Shown here piece after piece: positions 35,242 through 45,862 of a stretch of DNA of 64,000 nt. The notes below the pieces were generated by a model, which worked only from the letters and a program-made list of their open reading frames with translations, did not search any database and was not told where the DNA came from. This stretch comes from Forficula auricularia (taxonomy: Eukaryota; Arthropoda; Insecta; Dermaptera; Forficulidae). The stretch spans positions 434,001-498,000 of the forward strand of contig JALMQS010000278.1 in NCBI GenBank assembly GCA_024734495.1. The letters run 5' to 3'. Each line of letters opens with the position of its first letter. Position 1 is the stretch's first letter. The position numbers were made by a program, and so were the translations under genes.

Positions 35242-35660
35242 TTTCTGTTTTTGGTCACATATCCTAAGGTCAGTTTAATATATCACAAGAAAAAGAGTAT
35301 TTATATTTGAAAGAAAATAAATCTAAATCATTTTGGAGATTTCAATGCACTTTGGAATAGAGATCATTGAACAATAAAAAAACAACACACATATTCACTA
35401 ATTCTTAGTTACTAATTGCACTCGGACGGAAAGTAAACAAAGACACAATACACGGGTCACAGGGCTCGAGTTTCATTTGACTCGAAAAACCCCGGGTCGC
35501 GCAGTTAAGAACGTGAAAGGTGGCCGGCGAGACGAACACTGCAGCGCGAGCGGATCGGGCCGCATGAAGCAGTTTGTCGAGCGCGCCACATTGCGGCCTA
35601 CCTTGCAATCAACGGTGAAAGTGACAAGAGTCCGGCCGGAAGTACAGAGCTCTGAAGCAC
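35242..35660 (-). promoter_or_regulatory. 5' leader and CpG-rich promoter-side block
   Basis: Upstream of the ATG on the minus strand, an AT-rich leader (35242-35450) passes into a GC- and CpG-rich block (about 35455-35660). The block contains CCCGGGTCGCGC, GGCCGGCGAGACG, GCGCGAGCGG and an ETS-like CTTCCGG (minus strand, near 35636). About twenty CpGs can be counted by eye in 160 bases, far above the surroundings. This is probably the core promoter plus 5' UTR. The transcription start and any 5' UTR intron (a CAAGGTAGG donor-like site lies near 35603) cannot be fixed from sequence. Short frames on both strands here are not called. Confidence 0.55.
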
Positions 35661-36836
35661 TCCTTCCCTAACGGGACAAAGGCAATCCGAACTTAGAGGA
35701 CCTTTGACCATTGATAGCCTATCCGTAAAAATTGATAATGCAGGGACAATCAACTTGCACGATTCCATGGATCATTTGATCCATAGACAAATTCGCTAAA
35801 AAGAAAAAATCTTTGTAAATTATAGGTTAGCAATTTAAGATATAATTGATTATAAGAAAAAAATGTACAAGATTATTTTTTTTAGAAAAATCAATTTTGT
35901 GGTTTTTCTGAGATAATTCATTTCTTAAAAAAAACAACAGAATCTTGTATAAATCGATGCTATTTGCGAATCATGGACTATTATATATTTATAAAGGGAA
36001 AAAGTAAAGGAAAAATAATATATTTCTTCCTGAACTAGCAGTATCCTTGGGGTCAGTTTGTCGCCAAAAATAAACGAAGCTTTAGGTTATCTTTGTCAAG
36101 CGAGATAAATATAACCGTCAGACATGTGCAACCCCCTATGTTTGAAGACTAAATGGCCGCAATCTGACAGCTATTTTGACATCTAATCAAGTTTGATCTA
36201 TTCTTAAGAGGCGTGTTTCTAATGGAAAGGAGAATTGTAACTCGCATATATCTACTTACCTAATACCTAGTTACTTAATATGTACATACATTAGATATTG
36301 ATTTAACAATCAAAACAACACACAATTAATATATGAATTGTTATTTTGATTACAAAAATAGTGCTAACAAAAGCTGATCTGAATGTATTTCTTTAAGACA
36401 AAAGTCCGTACCGTCACATTGTTGTGAATTTTATTGATAGCATCTATTATTCTTTGAGATAACTAGTTTCAACCACATAAAGTTGGTCCAGTGGCCTCAG
36501 AGGTATTATGTTCTGTTATTAAATAACAATTAATAATAATTATGTAATGTTTTTAGTGATAAATAAATATTAAATATATTCATATTTCTAAATAAAATTT
36601 TGACCAGTTGCAGTTCTGAAAAGAATTAAAATAGGCTCTGTTGATGTTCATAAAATATTTTTTACTAAAAATGATTCCCCAACAATTTCTCAAAGTTTTT
36701 TTACACTCATTGTGAATCACCGTGTATATAATATTATAATTGCATTGATAAAATTGACGTGAAATTCAATCATTGTCGTCGAAACACGTGATGTCAACAA
36801 AAAGAAATATAAAAAAATTTATGGGATAATAGGTAA
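35661..36836. other. AT-rich stretch upstream of the gene
   Basis: No element ends or coding sequence seen. Confidence 0.45.
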
Positions 36837-37142
36837 TTTTCGAAAAATTTCCGGTTCTATTATCCTTCTGAGATAGGTTCGATCAGAATTCTTGAATTAG
36901 GAGGTGTTCTTATATATAAAGAAATATTCTTTTTGTTAATCCAACTGGTTGAATCTTCAAAAGATTTGTCTACAGATTCGAAACTTGATCCAACACTTTT
37001 GTGTGGGTATCTGCTTGTTGAAATTGATAACGATAACCCCCGGGCCCATATGGCCATAAGGATGTCTTTGGAGAGCCTTAATGGAAATTTGTTCTTTGTT
37101 CATGGAAGGGTGGAGGTTATCTTGGGAATGCAATGTAATTAA
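36837..37142 (+). other. Open stretch of about 100 codons, possible exon, weak
   Basis: The plus frame is open from 36837 to a stop at 37140-37142. A pyrimidine tract ending CCTTCTGAG (near 36871) could be a splice acceptor. The frame contains DPTLLCGYLLVEIDNDNPR. Two antisense frames are also open, which weakens the case, and no domain or convincing donor is seen. Confidence 0.2.
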
Positions 37143-37149
37143 GTGGTGA

Positions 37150-37480
37150 AGTGTTTTCACAGGAGGAACTTGACTCGGCTTCCGTGGTCCCTTGCTGAGA
37201 ACTCTTCAGGTTGCTCGCGTGGGCTCGGGTTCGTACCCGGACGACATGGCAACGCCGTGGACGGCAAGGTCACGCGACCGCGGGCAGGACACTGGCCGCG
37301 CGTGAGCGTGGATGCTGCGTGGAACAGTCGCGAGGTTGCCACATCAGCCATCAAAGCCCACGGGCCATCTCCCAAACCCGATCACCGATCTAAGGTGGCT
37401 TCATCATCTTCATCCTTGCCTCCCCTCCAAAGAAACAACTTCGCTAGTCTTGCTTGGTCTTTCCCTTTCAAACGTCGGCC
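37150..37480. other. Second CpG-rich block
   Basis: About 330 bases with many CpGs (CTCGCGTGGGCTCGGG, CACGCGACCGCGGG, GGCCGCGCGTGAGCG). It includes a strong CGGG-TTCGTA-CCCG hairpin with a B-box-like GGGTTCGTACC. A 116-codon plus frame (no ATG start) and shorter overlapping frames cross it, none recognisable. It lies about 1.9 kb upstream of the minus-strand gene's start codon. It may be an alternative promoter/first exon, a GC-rich retroposon or another conserved element. Confidence 0.4.
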
Positions 37481-39086
37481 TTTCATACAATAGCATAATA
37501 TTAATTATATGTTATAAGACAGCCAATAAAAAGATAATTATTTTAAGGAGAATATAGAGTAAGTGGGATATTTTCCACGGGTCTCTTAAATTTGAAGAAA
37601 TCATAAGTTAATCAACATACCTTTTAATGTTGAAGGTTTTTGTTGAAATTATTAAATTGATTTTTAATTCACATTTTCCATGGAAAAAAATATCAAAATA
37701 ACCATTTTCTAAAATTCCAGTTATAGTAAAAGGTTTCTGATAAACCATTTTGTTTTTAGTTAAAAAAAAATAATTTTATTATATACCTACTTCTAATTAT
37801 CAGTTTAGAATTTTGTGTGTGCAAAATTTAGAATAAATTTTTAATTTAAGAAAATTGTACTCTATTTATTTATTTATATTTTATAGACAACTTTCGACTA
37901 TAATTTTATAATTTTTATAGAGTTAATAGGTAGTATAATTAGTGAATTCATGAGACCGAGTACCATACCTCAAATTTATACACTATATAAATGAAAATGC
38001 ACCAAAATATAATAGGTATAAAATCTCTATTAAAATCGTATTTACTAATATATTATTCAAATATTTTTTTATAATAAAGACATACGTTATTTATTAAATA
38101 TTTTGCATTTTCTAATTATGATTGCTAAAGGTTTCCTGACCGGTCTAGATATAATATATTTTGGATTTTCTTCTTAAAAAAATTTTGATTTAGTTTAAAA
38201 TAATCGAATGTTATATTTATATGCAAAGATGTTATCCTCACAAAATTGTTATTAAAATATAAATAGAATATGACCGGCAGGTTGTCAAAAAAAGACACCT
38301 GAGATTTGTTTGACTAGCGTAAACAAAAAAAACGTAAGCGGGTCAACAAAAACCTCACCCCAGTAGCGCTCGAAACTTAGGATAATAGGATAATAGGGGT
38401 AGTCTGGTGGAAGAATAGCTTCAAAGGCGCAGGTATTATAGAGTTAAAGGGACTCTTTTATGATAAACAAGAGTATACTACTTCAATAGAAGACAATGAC
38501 TAATAACGTAATAATACTTGTTAGAGGGTATCATATTATATAATTATATTATATCATAACATCAATTAATGTAAAATCTCATAAAGATGATAGAAGAAAA
38601 GAAGACGTATTCTTATATGTAGGCATTTCAATCAGTTCAGAAGTAATTTTGACTTTTTAAAAGATATTTTGATTTCATGAGATGATATATTAATGTGATC
38701 AGACTTATTTAATAATAATTAAAGTATTAAAATAATATTTTTGGGAAATAAGACTGCAAGTAAAAATGTAACTGGTCAGCACAGAAAAACGAAGAGAGAG
38801 ACCTGAAAGAGAATAACTCAAATATAATATTGTTTCAATTTTTTATAACTAAAAAGTCAACAAGGACCAAAATGTGAGCTTGTTGTATCTCACAAACCAT
38901 CCCTTCAAAAATAAGCCATAGTCATAAATTAGCGCATGATTTAGAAAATAATAGTGTGAATTTTGAATGATAGAATAGGTATTATTATAGTAAACGAGAT
39001 TGAAACTTTAAGTCCTCAAGTTTCTACCCCCTCACTCTATTTGCGCTACAACCGGTTTCTTTAAGCTAGGCTCTTCATAATGGTTA
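37481..39086. other. AT-rich non-coding stretch
   Basis: Nothing supported. A short GC patch near 38330-38400 contains no element ends. Confidence 0.45.
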
Positions 39087-39094
39087 GTTTTAAC

Positions 39095-39300
39095 CGAGGG
39101 GTGAACCGCGACCTAATATGCTGTATACCTACTTCCACTTGTACTTCCAAATATTTCCAAGCACTTCCAAATATTTCCAGGTACTTCCTAATATTCCCAA
39201 GTACTTCCAAATGTTTCCAAGTACTTCCAAATATTTCCAAGTATTTCCAAAATACTTCCAAAGAGGTGTACACCTACTTCCAATCGCGGATCACCCCTCG
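39095..39300. mobile_element. hAT-like MITE with an internal minisatellite, 206 bp
   Basis: Ends CGAGGGGTGAACCGCG and CGCGGATCACCCCTCG are inverted repeats matching at 15 of 16. Flanking octamers are GTTTTAAC (39087-39094) and ATTTTAAC (39301-39308), 7 of 8. Almost the whole interior is a 20-bp tandem repeat. An 8-bp duplication suggests hAT, although the CGAGGGG end is atypical for that superfamily. Confidence 0.7.
39141..39262 (+). repeat. 20-bp minisatellite (ACTTCCAAATATTTCCAAGT)
   Basis: About six imperfect copies of the unit, itself two related 10-mers (ACTTCCAAAT, ATTTCCAAGT). Both strands stay open across it because the sequence is repetitive, producing spurious F/P/S/T- or W/K/Y-rich peptides. 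It is confined within the inverted repeats of the surrounding MITE. Confidence 0.85.
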
Positions 39301-39369
39301 ATTTTAACGTTGAAAGACCAGCATACGGACCGTGTATCACAGAAATTTTACCCTGCCAAGAGTCATTTT

Positions 39370-39626
39370 CATTGGCGTAGTTAGGGAGTTTTCCTAGGGG
39401 GGGGAGGGGGGCAGCCGGCCAGCTGATTAGGAACCACAAGGTTTTAATTTCGGTAATCCGATTAGAGATCAACTAACTTTTTAGTAGAAATTATACATCT
39501 TGGAAGTAATGAAATAATTTAATGAGAAATACATAAGTAATGCCTCAAAATAATGCAGTTTCTATTTTTCTAGAGGGGGGGTGAATTTTGTAGGGGCGCT
39601 GCCCCCCCCCCCCAACTACGCCGATG
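39370..39626. mobile_element. hAT MITE, 257 bp, perfect 8-bp duplication
   Basis: Starts CATTGGCGTAGTTAGG and ends CCAACTACGCCGATG, inverted repeats. It is flanked by GTCATTTT (39362-39369 and 39627-39634). The sub-terminal G-run and C-run (GGGGGGGGAGGGGGG … GCCCCCCCCCCCC) pair with one another. The GGCGTAG.TAGG end is a classic hAT MITE form. It begins only 61 bp after the end of the previous one's right duplication. Confidence 0.9.
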
Positions 39627-39634
39627 GTCATTTT

Positions 39635-40347
39635 TCATTAACGTTACAAATCATTTAAAAAACAAACAGATCGTACAATTTTGACATTTTTATTTCTTAC
39701 AACATTTGTTTAATGTGTATATTCATAATCTAACTGTTGTGAAAAAGAAAGCCAAAAATAAAATAAATTTAATCCCTGAAAGAGACAGATTTTTGAAAAT
39801 GTATTTAGTGTCATTTTCCCATGATGCTCTGTAAAAGACAAACAGACATAACTTGAAACAAACACCAAGAACAAATTAAAATTATTATTCGTTTTGATAT
39901 AAAAACAGGGTATCAGATCAAAATTAAAAGATGTACAATCTAAAAGACAATCTTATGTAGGTACCTATAGTGAAATATTTAACTAATATGTTGTTGTTGT
40001 TGTCCAACTTTTCTAAAAGCTGATGAGACAGCAATGAAATATTTTAGCCTTTAGTTTGCAATACAAAGCAAGGCATGTTGAAAGGGACATTTTGACCATT
40101 TTGTATGGAAAGTTGTCTTGATGAAGGGTGTGAAAATCTGCTTTGAATGTTTTCTTTTCAAAGTAAGAAAAGAGGAAAAATTTCTGAAATTTATTGAAGA
40201 ACGCCCAAAAGATTTACAATTTGAAAATATTAGTAAGGGTAAGATAAACATATCTTGATGTTATAAAGAGAAATCAATGAGGTTGCCCTTTGCTTGATGC
40301 AAATAAACATATATAACATTTAGGGAAAACGGTGTTGGTTTATAGTG
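39635..40347. other. AT-rich non-coding stretch
   Basis: Nothing supported; a 66-codon minus frame (40051-40251) has no recognisable features. Confidence 0.4.
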
Positions 40348-40355
40348 AAACATAT

Positions 40356-40644
40356 TAAACACAGGAGTTTTTAACGGGTTATTGTGGTGTTTCATAAGTA
40401 AAAATTAAAATTAAAAAAAATTAAAAAATTCCTTTAATTATATTTTTGGTTTTATTTTTAATACTCTATACATATTTTGGGTTTTTACCCCATCATCAGG
40501 AGTTTACAAAAGACTGACTTAAATATGTATAGACTATGTATAGAGTATTTAAAATAAAACTCCAAAAATATAATTAAAGGAATTTTTTTAATTTTTATTT
40601 TTACTTGTGAAACACCACTATAACCCGTTAAAAAACTCCGGTGT
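40356..40644. mobile_element. Fold-back element, about 290 bp
   Basis: Arms ACACAGGAGTTTTTAACGGG, TTATTGTGGTGTTTCA and AATTCCTTTAATTATATTTT face AAAATATAATTAAAGGAATT, TGAAACACCACTATAA and CCCGTTAAAAAACTCCGGTG. AAACATAT occurs immediately outside both ends (40348-40355; 40645-40652), a possible 8-bp duplication. The centre carries CTGATGATGGGG…CCC on the minus strand (40476-40499). No protein. Confidence 0.7.
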
Positions 40645-40652
40645 AAACATAT

Positions 40653-41296
40653 ACTAATAGGACAACCATAATGATTTTTTTTTATAAATCAATAACACTG
40701 CTTCTCGGCAAAAAAATATCTTAAATTAGGTGTTAATGTGTGTTGCTTTCATAGATATTTTAACTATTAAAGTCTTATGAATAATAAAAATAAATAAATA
40801 AAAAAAAATAACTATGAAAATAGGAAGGTGATCGTTCATTTGAATAACGTTAATCAAGCGATATTGCTGTGAAATAAAAATATCACCGGATTAGAACGGT
40901 TATTGACTTCATCAAATCATCCTGTTGTTTTTATTTAAAATAAATTGATTTTTGTAATTATATGCATTAATTAAATTGTAACTATTTGTGTTTTTTTATT
41001 TCTAAATTTATTTAAAAAAGTTGACGGTTGGTTTCCTGAATCTGTTTTCTAATGTTTAAAATAAACTTAAAGAAATAAAAGCGTTGACTTTTGGTCAATA
41101 TTTAAATTTTATTTAAACAAAAACCAAATATCAAAGTTTTGAAAACTATAAAAAAAATTATTGACCTAGAGGTCAGTAATGTTTTTTTATTTTTTTTTTA
41201 TTTAATGGCCTTCAGAAACTATAGTCCATTATGGCCATTGAGTGTTCGTTTGTTTGTGGGAAAGTGTGTGGAAATTAGTGTAGGGATCAAATTAAA
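40653..41296. other. AT-rich non-coding stretch
   Basis: An AATAAATAAATAAAAAAAA tract near 40788-40808 could be a retroposon tail. No body is recognised. Confidence 0.4.
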
Positions 41297-41375
41297 GTCG
41301 GATTGCAGCGACTCAGGTTTGAACCCGGGCTAGCTTGATTAGAAGGCATTTACGTTATCCACTCGACAACCCGAC
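41297..41375 (-). repeat. tRNA-like sequence (Arg-TCT-like), probable SINE head or tRNA pseudogene
   Basis: On the minus strand GTCGGGT (41369-41375) pairs with ATCCGAC (41297-41303). An A-box-like GTCGAGTGGATAACG, an anticodon loop CTTCTAA as in tRNA-Arg(TCT), and a B-box GGGTTCAAACC occur in the right order. The anticodon and T stems are mostly unpaired and the length is 79 nt, so it is not a working tRNA. Confidence 0.55.
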
Positions 41376-41444
41376 CCCTTAAATGTGTTTTATTTTCTTT
41401 AATTAAATATAATAATGACTAATTAGAAAAAAATTATAATATAT

Positions 41445-41470
41445 TGGCTAGTTTCTAGCTTGACTAGCCA
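41445..41470. other. Small hairpin GGCTAGT/ACTAGCC
   Basis: Seven-pair perfect stem with a 10-base loop, no T-run. No role is claimed. Confidence 0.35.
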
Positions 41471-41579
41471 GACATGTCATTCATATACTTGTAAAGAGTA
41501 TAACAAACAATTGTGAGGGTTAGGCCTTTACAATCAATTTCAATGGTATGCGGATGTACGCAACATGTCTGAGATTGGA

Positions 41580-41826
41580 AGACTATAAAAACACCACATG
41601 GTGTCTAAGAACTGTTTTCCGCCTCAGAACAAACAGCGCCACATGTTTCTCATCTTTGGAGATTCTTTGAGAACGGGTGCTATGAGCTTTCCAATTGCAG
41701 ATCCTAGCCTTGTTCTTATTTACCAACACCGACATTACTGTAAGAAGTTAGAAAAGGTTTTGAGGTGTATGGCGACTGAAAAAATTGGCGCATGGTATGT
41801 AAGGGTTGGCCACAATTGATCTAAAT
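41580..41826 (+). mobile_element. Probable hAT fragment related to 48184-48417
   Basis: The right part (GTTAGAAAAGGT, TATGGCG, TGAAAAAATTGGCGCATGGT, GGTTGGCCACAATTGAT) is collinear with the right end of the 48184-48417 element. A 73-codon frame (41598-41819) crosses it but ends in this shared repeat, so it is probably not a host gene. The left end was not identified. Confidence 0.5.
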
Positions 41827-41829
41827 ATT

Positions 41830-44055
41830 TAGTACAAGGAAAGTGCAGAAACGGTTCTACGGTAAGCCAGTGAAGTGAGATATTTCCGGGTTTCCTACTA
41901 GTTTAATTGCTCTCTCCTTAATTGCATCTAACGTGGCACAAGAGAATGCTTGGAGGCTCTTCTACACAGATGAGAACCATATTCGAGACAGGGGTGAATT
42001 TAAGCCATATAAGACGTTGATTGGGCGTAAAATAAGTGTTTATATATATTAGAGGTTACTGTATAAGCAGCTAATGGATCTTACTTTTATTTTATATCAG
42101 AGATTAACTAGAAGAAAAGATCTTGACAATTTATTACCAATAAATTAAAAGAAAACAATATAGAAAAAAGTTATTGCCAATGATAAAAAGGCCTTCCATA
42201 TAAATAGAAGAATAATCGAATTGTAATTTATTCGAGTATTTATTGTTTGGTTGTCGAATTGCTAATGGAGATGATTTAAATACAGTAAAAATAAATAGAG
42301 TATTGTTCCTGGGCCGACATTCCCTGTGTCTCAGAGAGTTGGCGACCTTCGCCGGCTCCAGGTCTGTCGCGAAAGAAATATGCATTCGATTAGTCAATTG
42401 GCCATTTGCACGAGAAAAGACCGAAATCTTGAAGGGAAAAGAAAAAGGCAGTCTGCAAATCGATTCTCCAATATTGAATGCTCGATAGGAGAGCAGATGT
42501 TACCGTCAACCTTCATTTAATCAACGGTTCGATTTACTCTATCGTAATTTATATAAAAGATAATTTTTCTTCGACACTTCAGTGAAAACCAAGGTAACAA
42601 GAAAGAAAACTTACAAATAATTTAAGATCAATTAACGGTAGGAAACGGTTTAGAAATATGTGGCTATAGAACTTGGGAAAACAATGCAATTATATAGAAT
42701 AGTTTCAAGATTTAATAATTGTTATGACTAAAATTAAAATTAATTTCTAACAAAATTTACTTTCATTATATAATCATAAGAAACTGCTTTTATTATTATT
42801 ATTATTATTAAATAAATATACTACTTTGAATAAAAAAAATTCATCAAACTCCATTTGGTAATTTAGTGTAGTTGAACTAATTTAATTTCGTAGGCTTTAG
42901 CTATTCAGCCCATTAGTGATTACACCATAGTGATCTTTGTTTGAGGCAAATTTTGGTGATAAAAATTTAACCAAACTACATTCACTGCGTTATATTCAGT
43001 AGCCATACTTTTTCGTGAATAAATTGGTTATATTTGAAAAATAACCTAACAGTATCTAAGTTATTAATTGAAAATATTTTGTTTTGCCGAGAGTATCAGA
43101 GTTCATGATTCATATAAAGAAATGAATGAAGTTGTCTTCTGCTTGATGAAAATAAACATATAAATATATATGTTTTGAAGGTTTGATGACTTTATTCATC
43201 AGTCTTTTTAATGAGAAATATTTTATTTGTTATTTCTCATGAGATCAATTACCCGATTGGATATAGAAAATTCCTTTTGTTGTCGTAGCAAGATAGCCCC
43301 ATAAACGGGTACTCGTGAACTTTAATTTAGAGGTTAAAAAATTACAAGTGATTTTGAAATTAACTATTAAATGAAATTTATTTTAAAAATCATTATAAAA
43401 TTATATTTGTAGTGAGTTCAATACAATCAAAATTATTGGTAAATAAATCGACATTTAGACATCTTGATTATAATTAAAATAGGTCTAAATATATTCCAAT
43501 AGCAAAACCCAGTAGTAAAATCTCTAAACTTTTTAAAAATTAAAAAGTTTTGGAAATGTAAGGATAATAGATTAACTATATTAAAAAGTATTTAAATATA
43601 CTTTTTTATTAGTATTTTATAATAGAGAGAAAGGTGAGTGTGAATGTGTGATATAAAAGTTTTCTTTTTGTTTTGAGGATTTAATGGAATTTTTCCGAAA
43701 AGTTATGGATATAAATAAATAGAGAATGAAAAAGCCATAATGAGTATTTTTAATTAGCTAAATCAATTCTAAAACCTGTTATAATTGTTTTTCACAAAAT
43801 ATAATTAATCTGCCGAAATCATAGGCGTAACTAGAACTTTTTCTAAGAAGGGGACAAATTTCAAATTTATAAAAATTAATGGTAAAAATGCCTTTTATAT
43901 ATTTATTTAATTTTGTAGATATAAAATGGAAATTTAATAAAAGTTTTAAAATTGATTTTTTATAAAAGAACTGTATTTTTTTTTTTTTTTAATTCAATAA
44001 AACAATAAATATCTTTTACTTTTGAATGATCAAGTATAGAAATAGTTCATAAAAA
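41830..44055. other. 2.2 kb without a supported gene; GC-elevated 42300-42520
   Basis: 42300-42520 is less AT-rich (CTGGGCCGACATTCC, GGCGACCTTCGCCGGC, GATTAGTCAATTGGCC) and carries overlapping short frames on both strands. It may be a regulatory element. At 43825 a solo ATAGGCGTAACTAGAAC resembles a hAT MITE end. An ATT tract lies at about 42791-42810. Confidence 0.4.
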
Positions 44056-44059
44056 TAAT

Positions 44060-44340
44060 GGGTTTTTTTTTTGGAAATATTTCAAAAACGGCTGATAAAA
44101 AAAAATGAGCGAAACCATGGCGCTTAGGTCTATAAAAAAGCTCTAATGAGTAAACATCGAAGAAAATACGAGATATTATTTTGTTAAAACGTCTGTTAGT
44201 ACGTTACCAAATTTCGTGTACGCTCTAGCTCAAAAACTAGTGTGAATATCAAAACGACATTTCACAGGTAGTTTTGGTGCATTGAGATTAAGAGCTGATT
44301 AGAATTTGGATGAAATCGAACCAAAAATTAAGGGGGGTTA
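44060..44340 (-). repeat. Interspersed repeat family B, inverted partial copy
   Basis: On the minus strand: ACCAAATTTTGT-like, CTAATCAGCTCTTAATCTCA, TACACGAAATTTGGTAACG, TTCGATGTTTACTCATTAGA and ATCAGCCGTTTTTGAAATA correspond to 3875-4290. The GTTTCACC end is not seen. Confidence 0.55.
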
Positions 44341-44599
44341 AAAAATAAAATTATAAAATTTTCAAACTAAAAAAAAAAAAAAGGCTCTTTCATTTGGTTA
44401 TGAGAATTGCATTTTCACACAAAGAAAAGAAAAATACCCTTGTCAGGGTCGGTTCTTGTTTATATATCTAGGTATAATTGTTTGAGATAGTAAGGTCGAG
44501 ATTTCCTTTTGGTTGATTCTAAAAAAAATGCTTTCTTCGTTCTTTACACTAAAATAAAAAATGAATTTTGCGAGTTAAGGAAAAGAAAGTTATTTTAGA

Positions 44600-44760
44600 A
44601 AAATGTTGTTTTTTGACCATAGTCACCCCAAATGACGGAAATATTTCGGGCAACAAGCCCATCTTCAGGTTTTTACATGATGGACTCGCTGTTCGAAATG
44701 TGTACCGAGACTTGCTCATTAACAATATAATTATAATGTTGATAAAATTTGATGGCTGTA
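44600..44760 (-). repeat. Element end with CTGAAGA-hairpin-GAAAT motif
   Basis: Minus strand 44644-44668 reads CTGAAGATGGGCTTGTTGCC then CGAAA, with a perfect GGGC/GCCC stem. The CCGAAATATTTCC context recalls the 4.35 kb and 54.17 kb repeats. The boundaries are not defined. A 67-codon frame over it is incidental. Confidence 0.4.
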
Positions 44761-44764
44761 TATG

Positions 44765-44927
44765 TATATAATTAAGTAATGGCGCTCGTCTTCAGAGACT
44801 CATCAACTCTTAGGAACTGATGATGGCATTAATGAATTAAAGCCGAAACATTTTCCATAATTGGGAGTTTTTTTATTCAGCAGAGGCTACCCATTGGCTG
44901 AATCCCTCTCCATTACTTAATTATATA
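44765..44927. mobile_element. Small fold-back element with hammerhead-like motif
   Basis: Ends TATATAATTAAGTAATGG and CCATTACTTAATTATATA are perfect inverted 18-mers. Inside at 44817-44848, CTGATGA is followed by TGGC, a loop, GCC and GAAAC. No coding sequence. Confidence 0.6.
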
Positions 44928-45169
44928 ATTATAATTATTTGGGGAAACCAACCTAGTAGCATTTTAATATTAATTTATTCCATTTAAAATAATAAAATAA
45001 ATATAGAACGGTTGGACTTCTTTTTTATGGTCTAAATTACTTAAAAGTAATAAATGATAATGTATAGTTTAAAGTGTAAAGTACTTTCTAACTTGGAAAA
45101 TAAATAAATATTTTTTACATAATCGAAGAATAATTCTTAATTGTCAACTTATATAAAAATTTTTAATAA

Positions 45170-45862
45170 AAAAATAAAACCGACTTGAAAAAAATTAAAT
45201 GCAACAAATAAAACACACCAAAAGGTATAAAATAATTATTATCTTATTTAGTTACAACTAAACGACGAAATATTAACATGAAATTACTTTTTGAAGTCGG
45301 TGCCAAACAAACCCCACCTATAAGCGAGCGTACCCGCCAAACGTACTAAGTAAGATCCGTCGAGTGCGATTCATAAAAGGTATATGTTTGGCACCGACTT
45401 CAAAAAGTAATTTCATGTTAATATTTCGTCGTTTAAATAAGATAATAATTATTTTATACCTTTTAGTGTATTTCATTTGTTGCATTTAATTTTTTGAAGT
45501 CGGTTTTATTTTTTTCTTAAAATTTTTTATTTTTCTCTTTTTAGTGACGTTATTAATAGTGATCCTATCATCAGAACTTGACCAAATTAATATTGCACCA
45601 TCCCTAAGATACCCCCTTTCCAATAAAAAAAGAATCATCGAAATCGGTTCATAAACAAAGAAGTTAGTCCTGAACAAACCTAACAAAAAAGGTCTAATAC
45701 CTACGAAAATAAAATGGGACCAATCGGAACGTAGACTCAATGCAAATTTTTTTTTCAAAATCGGCAATTGGCGGAGATATGAGGTAACATAGGCACAAAA
45801 AAAAAAAAAAAAAAAAATCAGTCGAATAGAGAATCTTCTCCTTTTTTGAAGTCGGTTAAAAA
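45170..45862 (+). mobile_element. Repeat family A, copy 2, in fold-back arrangement
   Basis: The plus-strand copy (45384-45862) is collinear with 9600-10283. An inverted copy of the left portion precedes it (45170-45365: ACCGACTTGAAAAAAATTAA, TTATTTAGTTACAACTAAAC, CTTTTTGAAGTCGGTGCC, CGAACGTACTAAGTAAGATC-like, CGTCGAGTGCG). The conserved TACTTAGTACGTTTGGCGG end lies in this inverted part. An A-run lies at 45798-45817. The 190-codon minus frame (45486-46058) is largely antisense to this repeat and is rejected as a gene. Confidence 0.7.

Noticed and set aside
39061..39472. Four overlapping frames around 39.1-39.4 kb
   Set aside because: They translate the 20-bp minisatellite and the MITE ends; both strands are open because of the repeat.
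41598..41819. 73-codon plus frame with plausible amino-acid composition
   Set aside because: Its C-terminal part is collinear with the hAT MITE at 48184-48417, so the frame is transposon-derived.
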